In this document: piece by piece, positions 40,076-47,786 of the stretch | Position numbering within the stretch: the first letter of the stretch is position 1 | How the letters are laid out: every line of letters begins with the position of its first letter | Source: an uncultured Monoglobus sp. | Lineage (GTDB): Bacteria; Bacillota; Clostridia; Monoglobales; Monoglobaceae | DNA length: 64,000 nucleotides | Direction of reading: 5' to 3' | Assembly: GCA_947624305.1 (NCBI GenBank) | Contig: CANQKC010000002.1 | Coordinates: 62,001-126,000, forward strand | Translations under genes and position numbers: made by a program | The notes under the pieces: generated by a model | Database searches by the model: none | Told to the model about the DNA's origin: nothing | Seen by the model: the letters and a program-made list of their open reading frames with translations, nothing else

Positions 40076-40975
40076 TCACTCCTTAATATAACTAATTCTG
40101 AAATAATCAAGCCAGGTTTTAAACCTGTCCTGCGCGGTAAGGCAGGTATCAATGAGGTATCCGCGCTCCCGCGGCCATTGGTCAAGACCGCGGTAATAAT
40201 AAAGCTTGAGACTTTCGTCAATTATAAACGGAACAATGTCGTTTTTCAGACACTCCTTAAGCATTATCAGCCTGCCGATTCTGCCGTTTCCGTCTTGAAA
40301 CGGATGTATTTTTTCAAACCTCGCGTGAAAATCTATTATATCCTCTAACAAAACTTTTTCTTTTTTATTATACTCGCAAAGAAGCGCGGAAATCTCACCG
40401 CTGACGCGCTCGGGTTCGGTCGTGGCTTTGCCTCCGACCTCGTTGGGAAGACCTTTGTATTCTCCCACATTGAACCAATCAAGCCTTGAATCGCCTGTGC
40501 CGTTTTTCAGAGTTACGTGAAGGAGCTTGATAAATTTTTCGCTCAAACAATTTTGGGCATTGTCTATAACCGCGTCGATACACCTGAAATGATTGATCGT
40601 CTCAAGAATATCATCAACATTAAGGGCTTTTTCGTCGACTCCTATGGTGTTGGTCTCAAAAATATAACGTGTTTGCTCAAAGGTCAGACGGCTGCCCTCA
40701 ATATGATTGGAATTATAAGTAAGCTCAGTCTGGAGCTTGTGATAAATCCCGCCCGGCAGCCCCGCGGCTTTCTCGGCGCGCAAAACATCAAGCAAGGTTT
40801 TGTTCCCGGGAAGGCGGGCGTTTTTCCGCGTCGGCTTAGATGCGTCCTCGGGGATGCGCCATACTTTGCCTTTTATAAACGCGCCGTCCACGCGGCCCTC
40901 TTTGCAATAGTTGCGCGCGCTGCGCTCGGACACGCCCCATTTTTCTGCGGCTTGAGCTACGGAAATATATTTCAT
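40076..40975 (-). CDS. Fic-domain protein with N-terminal helix-turn-helix
   Basis: 299 residues. Residues 1-45 resemble a DNA-binding excisionase/MerR-type helix-turn-helix (ISVAQAAEKWGVSERSARNYCKEG). The Fic domain follows, with the inhibitory helix S89-NHI-E93-G and the complete active motif HPFQDGNGRIGR (His224), so it should be able to transfer AMP from ATP to a hydroxyl of a target protein and be self-inhibited by Glu93. The target is unknown. AGAGGGG 8 nt before the ATG at 40975 sets the start. It has its own promoter and overlaps the control region of the secreted YcdB-like gene downstream, an unusual pairing of a cytoplasmic AMPylator with a secreted protein. Confidence 0.92.
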   Translation of the reverse strand: MKYISVAQAAEKWGVSERSARNYCKEGRVDGAFIKGKVWRIPEDASKPTRKNARLPGNKTLLDVLRAEKAAGLPGGIYHKLQTELTYNSNHIEGSRLTFEQTRYIFETNTIGVDEKALNVDDILETINHFRCIDAVIDNAQNCLSEKFIKLLHVTLKNGTGDSRLDWFNVGEYKGLPNEVGGKATTEPERVSGEISALLCEYNKKEKVLLEDIIDFHARFEKIHPFQDGNGRIGRLIMLKECLKNDIVPFIIDESLKLYYYRGLDQWPRERGYLIDTCLTAQDRFKTWLDYFRISYIKE

Positions 40976-40997
40976 ATCAAGCACCCCTCTCAAAAAT

Positions 40998-41026
40998 ATT
41001 ATATCACACATCGGCAAAAATATCAA
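40998..41026 (-). promoter_or_regulatory. promoter of the Fic-YcdB operon
   Basis: Minus strand: TTGATA (41021-41026), 17-bp spacer, perfect TATAAT (40998-41003) with extended TGA. Confidence 0.75.
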
Positions 41027-41085
41027 GGGGTTCGGGCATTTTCGACGCGTTTTTTGCCGATAGGCCGCGCCGCTTTATTCGCAGC

Positions 41086-41108
41086 AAAAAACCGCCTTTC
41101 GGCGGTTT
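41086..41108 (-). terminator. intrinsic terminator of the activase operon
   Basis: AAACCGCC and GGCGGTTT pair around a 4-nt loop; on the minus strand T6 follows. It sits just past the TSCPD stop codon. Confidence 0.85.
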
Positions 41109-41113
41109 ATGCT

Positions 41114-41359
41114 TTACGATATTGCTTCCGTTAGGGCGGCGGCAAGCTGCGCGGGGCAGGATGTGCCGCGGCCGTTGCAGTCTATGTCCTTAAGCAGGGC
41201 TATCACCTTTTCGGCATCCATTCCCTCGACGAGCGCCGAGATGCCCTGAAGATTGCCGTTGCAGCCGCCGAAAAACTCGACGTTTTTGACTTTTCCGTCG
41301 TCAATATCAAATCTTATGAACTGGGAACATGTTCCTCTTGTTTTGTAAGTGTACTGCAT
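41114..41359 (-). CDS. TSCPD domain protein (TIGR03905 type)
   Basis: 81 residues. It contains the family signature GTSCPAQLAAAL at the C-terminus, preceded by QFIRFDIDDGKVKNVEFFGGCNGNLQGI. Small TSCPD proteins resemble the C-terminal zinc-binding domain of class II ribonucleotide reductases but occur alone in Clostridia; their role is unknown. CGGAGG before the ATG is the ribosome site. It is the last gene of a four-gene operon with the CoA-dehydratase-activase-like proteins, 21 bp after the activase stop, and is followed by a strong terminator. Confidence 0.88.
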   Translation of the reverse strand: MQYTYKTRGTCSQFIRFDIDDGKVKNVEFFGGCNGNLQGISALVEGMDAEKVIALLKDIDCNGRGTSCPAQLAAALTEAIS

Positions 41360-41380
41360 AATTTTTCCTCCGTAAAAATT

Positions 41381-42373
41381 TTATCTTCCGGCGGTCTTTG
41401 AGGCCTTGCTTGTGCCGGCGTATTTACCGCACTTGTCGCCCCAGACTGCCAATACCTCGTTATCCGACGAGATCACGCGGATGACCTCGCACATATTGGA
41501 GCAACCGCCGCACTCAAAGCTGGTGGGCTTGAACTCAAGCTCAAGCTGGCCGAAGCCCTTGAACGCGGGCTTTTCGATTTGGTTGTCCTCTATGTATTCT
41601 TTCGCGAGTATCGCGCTTCCTATCGCGCCCATGACGTTGTAATACTTGGGTATTATGACCTTGGCTCCGACCTCGTCCTCAAAGGCCTTGCGTATGCCCA
41701 CATTGGCCGCGACGCCGCCCTGAAAAATGAACGGCGGCTTTAAGGTCTTGGCTCTGCCCAGATTGTTTATGTAATTGCGCACGAGGGCGGTGCACAGACC
41801 TTTTATGATCTCGGCCTTGGAAAATCCGTACTGCTGCTTCGCAATCATGTCGGACTCGGCGAAAACCGTGCAGCGGCCCGCGATGCGTACGTCCTTCTCG
41901 GCGGTCAGAGCGAGATCTCCGAACTCCTCGATCGGAACGCCGAGACGCTCCGCCTGGTGGTCCAGAAACGAGCCCGTTCCGGCGGCGCATACCGTGTTCA
42001 TGGCAAAGTCCGTAACCATTCCGTCCTGCAAAATAATGATCTTTGAGTCCTGACCGCCGATCTCGAAAATGGTTCTGGCGTCGGGATGATAGTGCAGGGT
42101 GGCCGTGGCGTGGGCGGTTATCTCGTTTTTGATAACGTCGGCGCCGACCAGAACTCCGGCAAGCTCTCTGCCGCTGCCCGTTGTGCCTATGCCGAGAATG
42201 TCGTCATCCTCGCAGCCGATAGCGTCCTTGAGCAGCTTCATGCCCTTTTTGACACTCTCGAGGGGCTGGCCGTTCGCTCTGATATACTGATTAAAGCAAA
42301 CATTGTAATCCTCGTCCATCGCGACAACGTTGGTGCTGACCGAGCCTATGTCAATTCCTAAATAATATTTCAT
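41381..42373 (-). CDS. acyl-CoA dehydratase activase (HgdC/BadF family ATPase)
   Basis: 330 residues of the ASKHA ATPase fold. Motifs: GIDIGSVSTNVVAMD (phosphate 1), GTTGSGRELAGVLVG, EIGGQDSKII (phosphate 2) and FQGGVAANVGI (adenosine). Cysteines in NTVCAAGTGSF and AGRCTVFAESD are those that hold the 4Fe-4S cluster at the dimer interface in HgdC. The protein uses ATP to send an electron at very low potential to a 2-hydroxyacyl-CoA dehydratase or a related enzyme. The C-terminal extension (FECGGCSNMCEVI) adds further Cys residues. The two genes upstream encode DUF2229-type partners rather than a classical HgdAB pair. Confidence 0.92.
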   Translation of the reverse strand: MKYYLGIDIGSVSTNVVAMDEDYNVCFNQYIRANGQPLESVKKGMKLLKDAIGCEDDDILGIGTTGSGRELAGVLVGADVIKNEITAHATATLHYHPDARTIFEIGGQDSKIIILQDGMVTDFAMNTVCAAGTGSFLDHQAERLGVPIEEFGDLALTAEKDVRIAGRCTVFAESDMIAKQQYGFSKAEIIKGLCTALVRNYINNLGRAKTLKPPFIFQGGVAANVGIRKAFEDEVGAKVIIPKYYNVMGAIGSAILAKEYIEDNQIEKPAFKGFGQLELEFKPTSFECGGCSNMCEVIRVISSDNEVLAVWGDKCGKYAGTSKASKTAGR

Positions 42374-42386
42374 GCTTTTTCGTCTC

Positions 42387-43604
42387 CTATTTCGCGTGCT
42401 GTTTTATCGGCGCGGCGGGGGCTGTTTTCAGATTATCCTTGACCTCCTGCGCCTTGGAGTGCGCCTTGCGGGCGGCCGACTGGGCCGCGCTTCCTATCGT
42501 GTCACCGATAGAGGCTTTCTGCTTGGCGTAGTGCTTGCTCTTTATCAGGTCGGTAAAGGCCTCAAGCCTCGTCTTGACGTGGGCCTCGCCCATTTGCTCG
42601 TCAAGTGACAGCGACATTATCGGCATGTTGAGCTCTTCGGATATGGCCGGGAACTTGCCCAAATTCACAAGCTCGGGCAGGCAGGCGAACGGCATCAGAT
42701 GAACCACGCCGTCAAAGCCGCGTCTCGCGAAATCATGCACCCAGCCCATGTTCTCCTTATCATGGCCGCCGCAATTGAGAGGCGCCACCTTGTCCGACAT
42801 TCTGAACACGCGGTGCGACTTGGGGAAGGGCAGCCACTTCGGCATAATGTTGTGCTCCACCCAATCGGATATGTACTGAACGTTTTCAACCTCAACGCCG
42901 AGGTTATTCAAGATCTCCTCAACGTTTTTGTTGACCGTGGGCTCCATTATAACATATATCTCGCCCACAATTCCCACTCTTATCCGCTGATTTTCCTTGA
43001 CCTCGCGGCGGGGTATCGCCTCGAAAATATCAACTGCCCGCTTATAGGTCCGGTTAACGTCGCGGATAGTCTCGCACTTTTCAAACATTTTTACAATGTC
43101 TTTCCACGCCTTTGAATAGTCGCCCTGATTTATCTCATAGGCGCGCAATATCTTCATGCGCTTTTCGAGTTTATCCATTTTTTTGATCAATATATAGCAA
43201 AACAGCGCCAGACCGAGAAGCTTGCGGTTCGGGGTACCGTTTTTGACGGTTTTTACCTTCTCGTAAAACGCGTGAAAATCCTGGAACATGCTGTCAAAAA
43301 CCACTACGCGGGTGTTAAAGCCGAGTTCGCTAAGCACCTTTTGGTGCACGTCGGGATACATTCCCGCGCGGCAAGGGCCCGCGCCGCCCGAGGACACAAT
43401 GAGCTCCGCGCCCTTTTGAGCGCACTCTATGTAGGTTCCCATCATTACCTTAAACGGAAAGCAGATAAATTCCGGGCTGTACTTCACGCCCAGCTCCATG
43501 GTTTTCTGCGATGGCGGGTCGGGCATTATCACCTCATGGCCAAGCTTTTCAAGCAGCTTTTTGTAGCCCGTCACACAGCCCATATGCGGAAAAGATGTTT
43601 TCAT
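42387..43604 (-). CDS. 2-hydroxyglutaryl-CoA dehydratase D-related (DUF2229) protein
   Basis: 405 residues. It opens MKTSFPHMGCVTGYKKLLEKLG and has FICFPFKVMMGTYIECAQKGAELIVSSGGAGPCRAGMY, with Cys residues in the places where HgdB/BcrB-like dehydratase subunits hold an iron-sulfur cluster. Then comes NCGGHDKENMGWVHDFARRGFDGVVHLMPFACLPELV. The C-terminal tail is basic and Ala/Lys-rich. Members form complexes with HgdC-like activases; the reaction in this branch is not known. It lies 13 bp upstream of the activase gene and 8 bp downstream of another DUF2229-type gene. Confidence 0.82.
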   Translation of the reverse strand: MKTSFPHMGCVTGYKKLLEKLGHEVIMPDPPSQKTMELGVKYSPEFICFPFKVMMGTYIECAQKGAELIVSSGGAGPCRAGMYPDVHQKVLSELGFNTRVVVFDSMFQDFHAFYEKVKTVKNGTPNRKLLGLALFCYILIKKMDKLEKRMKILRAYEINQGDYSKAWKDIVKMFEKCETIRDVNRTYKRAVDIFEAIPRREVKENQRIRVGIVGEIYVIMEPTVNKNVEEILNNLGVEVENVQYISDWVEHNIMPKWLPFPKSHRVFRMSDKVAPLNCGGHDKENMGWVHDFARRGFDGVVHLMPFACLPELVNLGKFPAISEELNMPIMSLSLDEQMGEAHVKTRLEAFTDLIKSKHYAKQKASIGDTIGSAAQSAARKAHSKAQEVKDNLKTAPAAPIKQHAK

Positions 43605-43612
43605 TTAATAAA

Positions 43613-44596
43613 TCACCTCTCGTTAACCTTGCGTATTTTTCTCTTGATCATATCGGTAAACGCCTCAATTCTGGTCTGCAAATGGCTCTCGCCGGTATGC
43701 TCGTCTATTCTCAGCGTCATGAACGGCACGCCCGAATCGGCGTAATCGTGCTCGATCTCCTTGCCGACGATCGAGTCAGGGCCGCAGCCGAAGGCCGTGA
43801 TGTGGATCAGACCCTGAACATTCATGTCCTTGATCATGACCGTCGCCGCCTGATAGAGCTTATCCGGGAATGTCCAGAATATGCGGCGGGTCTCCTCACT
43901 GCGGTGTTTGAGCAGCATCGCGGGCTCGATCATGTCGAAAGTTATAACGTTCACGTCAAGCTCGCGCAGCTTTTTTATTATGTTCATGCTGATAAACGGA
44001 TCATAAACGTTGTAAATATATCCCAAAAGACCGATCGTGGTCTCGGATCTCGGTATTTTAAAGTCCTCGAACTTTTTGCCCTCAAACATTACCTCCGCCG
44101 CCTCGTCAAGCGTGAGGCCGCGGATGCAGAGACCGCGGAAGGTTTCAAAGTCGCTTATCGCGCCCTTGAGCGCATCTTTAAATTTTCGGCTCGGTATTCC
44201 GAGCTTTTTGGCAATCGGCAGATAGCATTTGAGGTCCGCCGTGTCCTCGCGGCGGCAGTCGATGTCAATAGTCAGCAGCTTCGCTTCGGGGATCGTCTTT
44301 TCAACCAGCTCGGGAAGGCCAATATATTTCGGGCAGAACCAGTAGCCCTTTTCAATATGCACAAATCGGGGACAGAATATGTAGTCAACTTCTTTTTCAA
44401 TCAAGTTTATAACGTGGCCGTTATATATCTTTATCGGAAAGCATATTTCCGGGACCGTGACCGCTATGCCTTTTTGGACCAAGTTTTTGGTCGATTGGTC
44501 AGATATGACAACCTCGCAGCCCAAACGCTCAAACAGCGACCGCCAGAGCGGATAGTAAAACTGAAAAAGCAGTGCCCGCGGTATTCCGATTTTCAA
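43613..44596 (-). CDS. acyl-CoA dehydratase activase-related protein (DUF2229)
   Basis: 327 residues. It begins with the DUF2229 signature IGIPRALLFQFYYPLWRSLFERLGCEVV, followed by PEICFPIKIYNGHVINLIEKEVDYIFCPRF, ITAFGCGPDSIVGKEIE and TLRIDEHTGESHLQTRIEAFTDMI. In many Firmicutes this unit, the second DUF2229 protein and the activase are fused in one long polypeptide; here they are separate genes. The start is a TTG at 44596 with GGAAGTGAT 5-6 nt upstream; the nearest ATG is out of frame. First gene of the operon, behind a good promoter. Confidence 0.85.
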   Translation of the reverse strand: MKIGIPRALLFQFYYPLWRSLFERLGCEVVISDQSTKNLVQKGIAVTVPEICFPIKIYNGHVINLIEKEVDYIFCPRFVHIEKGYWFCPKYIGLPELVEKTIPEAKLLTIDIDCRREDTADLKCYLPIAKKLGIPSRKFKDALKGAISDFETFRGLCIRGLTLDEAAEVMFEGKKFEDFKIPRSETTIGLLGYIYNVYDPFISMNIIKKLRELDVNVITFDMIEPAMLLKHRSEETRRIFWTFPDKLYQAATVMIKDMNVQGLIHITAFGCGPDSIVGKEIEHDYADSGVPFMTLRIDEHTGESHLQTRIEAFTDMIKRKIRKVNER

Positions 44597-44676
44597 AAAA
44601 TCACTTCCATTCCTGTTCTGAAAACTACCATTTTATATTATATGCCTGTGAGTCCGTATAAAAACCCACGTTATTT

Positions 44677-44705
44677 ATTGTACTATTTTTTTTGAATTTT
44701 GTCAA
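44677..44705 (-). promoter_or_regulatory. promoter of the activase operon
   Basis: Minus strand: perfect TTGACA (44700-44705), 17-bp spacer, TACAAT (44677-44682). Confidence 0.8.
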
Positions 44706-44821
44706 TAGAATAGAAAAGAACAGACTGACAAAATAAGCGGTTTTATGCCGCAATATTTTATACATTCTTGCAATCCGCGCAAAACATTTCGTTTATTCTT
44801 AAGAGCTTGAGCAAAAAGTAA

Positions 44822-44847
44822 GGCGGCAGGCCTTGGGGCCTGCCGCC
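44822..44847 (-). terminator. terminator of the SLH gene cluster
   Basis: GGCGGCAGGCC and GGCCTGCCGCC form an 11-bp perfect stem. On the minus strand TTAC-T5 follows, shortly after the SLH gene stop at 44862. Confidence 0.75.
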
Positions 44848-44861
44848 GTAAATTTTTCGGC

Positions 44862-47786
44862 TTACTGATAAGCAACGATCATGTATTTCTCGTCGCCGTT
44901 GTTAACCTTTACAAATACCTTGTCGCCGATCTCGATATCGAAGGGCTCGCCGACTCTGATCTCCTTCTTGGTCTGATCATAGATGTAGATCTCGGTACCG
45001 TCTGTGGGATATGTTCTGTACCACTTCATGTCGTCAAACTTGGATGTGGCGATCATGAAGTAATCATACGCCGCTGTTACCTCAGCGTAGATAGCGCGGA
45101 TATCCTCACCGGATGTGATGTTGTAGCTTGTAGCCTCGCCGTTCTCGTTCCACTCGCCGTAAGGCTCGCCGTTTACTATTCTGTTAGTATAGTTGAACAG
45201 GAGTCTGCACGAGTTGAGGTAACCGTTAGCCGTGGTGTTGTACTGGATAACATCACCGCGCTTCAAGTCGTTAACCGATGTGATCTCATCAGCGGGAATA
45301 TTAACGCCGATATCGCTGATCGAAGTTCTGGGAACAACGGTCTCGTCGATCTTGATCGTCTTCTTCTCGCCGCCCTGCCAGCCAACGATCTCGGTTATGG
45401 ACATCTGCTGGTCAGCATCCCAAGCCTGCGCGATCTCGTCTATCAGCATTACGCCGGCCGTATTTGACAGGTTGCTGGGGTTAACGTCCTTAACAACGAG
45501 CGCGTTTGCAACGCCGTTGCGAATGTCGTAAATGGCAACCGAATATGAATCCTCTGTCAGATCGTCAAGAGTCAGCAGTGAGTAGTCCTCATCACGCTCG
45601 CGATCCTCATAAGGAACGTTGAAGATAACCGTGTCGTTTGTGATGGCGCATGTCTGCATCAGGTGGTTGGCGTAAGGCGTTGTGCCTTCAAAGTACTTGC
45701 CGAACAGATCCGAGCTGGGCAGCGCGTTGGTGTAATCGGGCGCATAGTAGAGCGTTCTTACCTCGTCATTGCCGTTGATCTCATATGTTACCAGCTGAGG
45801 CGTCGCGAATACCTGAGCGAACAGGGAGTCGCTTGACGCGAGACGCTGAACGTCAGCGTTGTTTGCAATGTTTGTCAGAACCTTGCTGGCCGATCTGTAG
45901 GTCTTGATATCACCGTTCATGTCAAGGATCTTAACGAAAAATCTTGAGTCGAACGAACCCTCGTCAACGCCGAAGTCGATCAGGTAACCGTAATTGCCTG
46001 CGCCTGTTCCGGCAGCGTTTGTGCCGGCAATTCTGCCGTCATACGTCAGCTGGAAGTCGCTCTGGAAGCCGGGTGTGATCTTCTTTTCAAGATACAGCGA
46101 CTTGTAGTAGGGCTGGCCGTTGATCGTGTAAACGTCAAACGTGCCGTTGCTGTACTCCTCGGAATATACCGCCGTAACCGATGCATCCTCGATGATGTCT
46201 CTTGATACATATGCTGTGATATACATGCCGTCCTCACTTACAGAATAAGTGATAACATCGTTCTTCTTCAGGTCCTTAGGATCAATGTCCTGACCGTTCA
46301 GAGTAAGTCTTGTGTGATAGGAATCCTCAAAATATACGGGAGACATCTTGCTCGTCATGTTGTTCTGGAATATAACCTGATACGTTGACTGGTTATATCT
46401 CTCAAACAGGCCGTCAAACTGCTCTTCGATGAGAACCGCGTCAGCCGAGTTTGTCATGCTGTGGCAAATGATCTTAACATGGCCCTGGCCGATAAACAGA
46501 GGCTTATCCGTGAGCTTTGTTGTTGTGGCAACGCCGTTGTAGGAAACCTGCGCGTTTGTCAGATCAATTGTTCTTGATCTGCCGTTCTCGTCATCATAAG
46601 AGATAGACGTGTTCGTGAGGTTTGTGATGCTCTTTGCGTCAATGTCGTAAACCGTGTTGTAGCTGTCGCGGGGCTCGAAATACGCAATGTAGTTTCTTCT
46701 GTAGCCTGATACGTCTTCCATGTAATAGAAGTTAACCGCGTAGCCTACATAAGACTCCATATCGAGCGAGTCGTCAAACTGATATGTTACCGTGCCGAGC
46801 TCAACGTTTCTCGCGTTGTCAACGTCGGCGAATACGTCGGAAATTATAACCTCGTTGTCGAGCTGTACCTCAGCGTTGCCGAGATATGAATAGTATGTGC
46901 CCTGAATGATACCTCTCGCGCTGATCATCTTGTATGTCTCGGAAAGCAGGGTCTTTGTGCTCTGGATAACCTGGATCTGGCCGCCGTTTGAATCATATGT
47001 TACGGTGTCCATGATGTAAGCCTGCATAGCGTTTCTTACCATTCTGGACATCTGCATGGCGTTCATCGAGTTGGTGTAGCTCAGGCTCAGGCCGTTGTAA
47101 ACGCCTTGTCTGAGAGCGAATGATGTGTAGCCCTCGGGATATCCGCCGTTTGTAGCGTCGCAGGCTCTCTGATAGCCCAGCGCGCACATGATCATCTTGG
47201 AAGCCTCGTTAACGATGATGGGATCGTTGGGTCTGAAGATCGAGTTGCCGTCGCCCTGGAGAATTCCGATCTCTGTCAGATAGCAGATAGCGGGATACGC
47301 GGGATTTGAGTCGTCAACGTCGCTGTAAGGCGTCTGGCCGTATCTGGGATAACCCGCGGTGTTGGCCTTGAGCATCTTGGCAACGATCGTCGCGAAGTCC
47401 GCTCTTGTTACCTGCTCTGTCTGCCAGTAACCGTCGGGGAGCATCTCGAAGAGACCGAGACCGTAATCAAATCTGTAGTCCTCTGCGAACTGTACGTCAT
47501 CATTGGGGAGCGAAGCCATTGTCGCAGCCGTTGTCGAGCCGACAACCGCTTCAGCGGCTTCCTGGTCGGTGGTTGTTGTTACTACTTCTCCGCCTTCCGC
47601 GGCCGCGTCGGCCTCGGGCGCGGCTGTTGCTTCAGCCGCGTCGGGAGCCTCAGTCGCCTCTACCTGCTCGGTATCGGCGGGGGCTGCTGTCGGGTCGGTT
47701 TCATCGGCAAACGCTACCATACTGAATACGCTCAGAATCATAGTGAGTGCCAACAGAATTGATACTGCTTTTTTAAAATTACTCAT
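44862..47786 (-). CDS. S-layer-homology protein with beta-rich body (974 residues)
   Basis: Signal peptide (FKKAVSILLALTMILSVFSMVAFA), then an acidic Ala/Thr/Glu linker and SLH domains at about 95-300 (TRADFATIVAKMLKA, YPAICYLTEIGILQGDGNSIFRPNDPIIVNEASKMIMCALG, given in outline). SLH domains bind pyruvylated secondary wall polymer, so the protein should be held on the cell surface. The remaining 650 residues are beta-rich without a known enzyme motif. It shares layout and KTLL/SLDN-like segments with the 957-residue protein at 58640-61513, so they are paralogues. Its ATG overlaps the stop of the pectate-lyase gene by 8 nt and has GGAGGG upstream. Confidence 0.85.
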   Translation of the reverse strand: MSNFKKAVSILLALTMILSVFSMVAFADETDPTAAPADTEQVEATEAPDAAEATAAPEADAAAEGGEVVTTTTDQEAAEAVVGSTTAATMASLPNDDVQFAEDYRFDYGLGLFEMLPDGYWQTEQVTRADFATIVAKMLKANTAGYPRYGQTPYSDVDDSNPAYPAICYLTEIGILQGDGNSIFRPNDPIIVNEASKMIMCALGYQRACDATNGGYPEGYTSFALRQGVYNGLSLSYTNSMNAMQMSRMVRNAMQAYIMDTVTYDSNGGQIQVIQSTKTLLSETYKMISARGIIQGTYYSYLGNAEVQLDNEVIISDVFADVDNARNVELGTVTYQFDDSLDMESYVGYAVNFYYMEDVSGYRRNYIAYFEPRDSYNTVYDIDAKSITNLTNTSISYDDENGRSRTIDLTNAQVSYNGVATTTKLTDKPLFIGQGHVKIICHSMTNSADAVLIEEQFDGLFERYNQSTYQVIFQNNMTSKMSPVYFEDSYHTRLTLNGQDIDPKDLKKNDVITYSVSEDGMYITAYVSRDIIEDASVTAVYSEEYSNGTFDVYTINGQPYYKSLYLEKKITPGFQSDFQLTYDGRIAGTNAAGTGAGNYGYLIDFGVDEGSFDSRFFVKILDMNGDIKTYRSASKVLTNIANNADVQRLASSDSLFAQVFATPQLVTYEINGNDEVRTLYYAPDYTNALPSSDLFGKYFEGTTPYANHLMQTCAITNDTVIFNVPYEDRERDEDYSLLTLDDLTEDSYSVAIYDIRNGVANALVVKDVNPSNLSNTAGVMLIDEIAQAWDADQQMSITEIVGWQGGEKKTIKIDETVVPRTSISDIGVNIPADEITSVNDLKRGDVIQYNTTANGYLNSCRLLFNYTNRIVNGEPYGEWNENGEATSYNITSGEDIRAIYAEVTAAYDYFMIATSKFDDMKWYRTYPTDGTEIYIYDQTKKEIRVGEPFDIEIGDKVFVKVNNGDEKYMIVAYQ

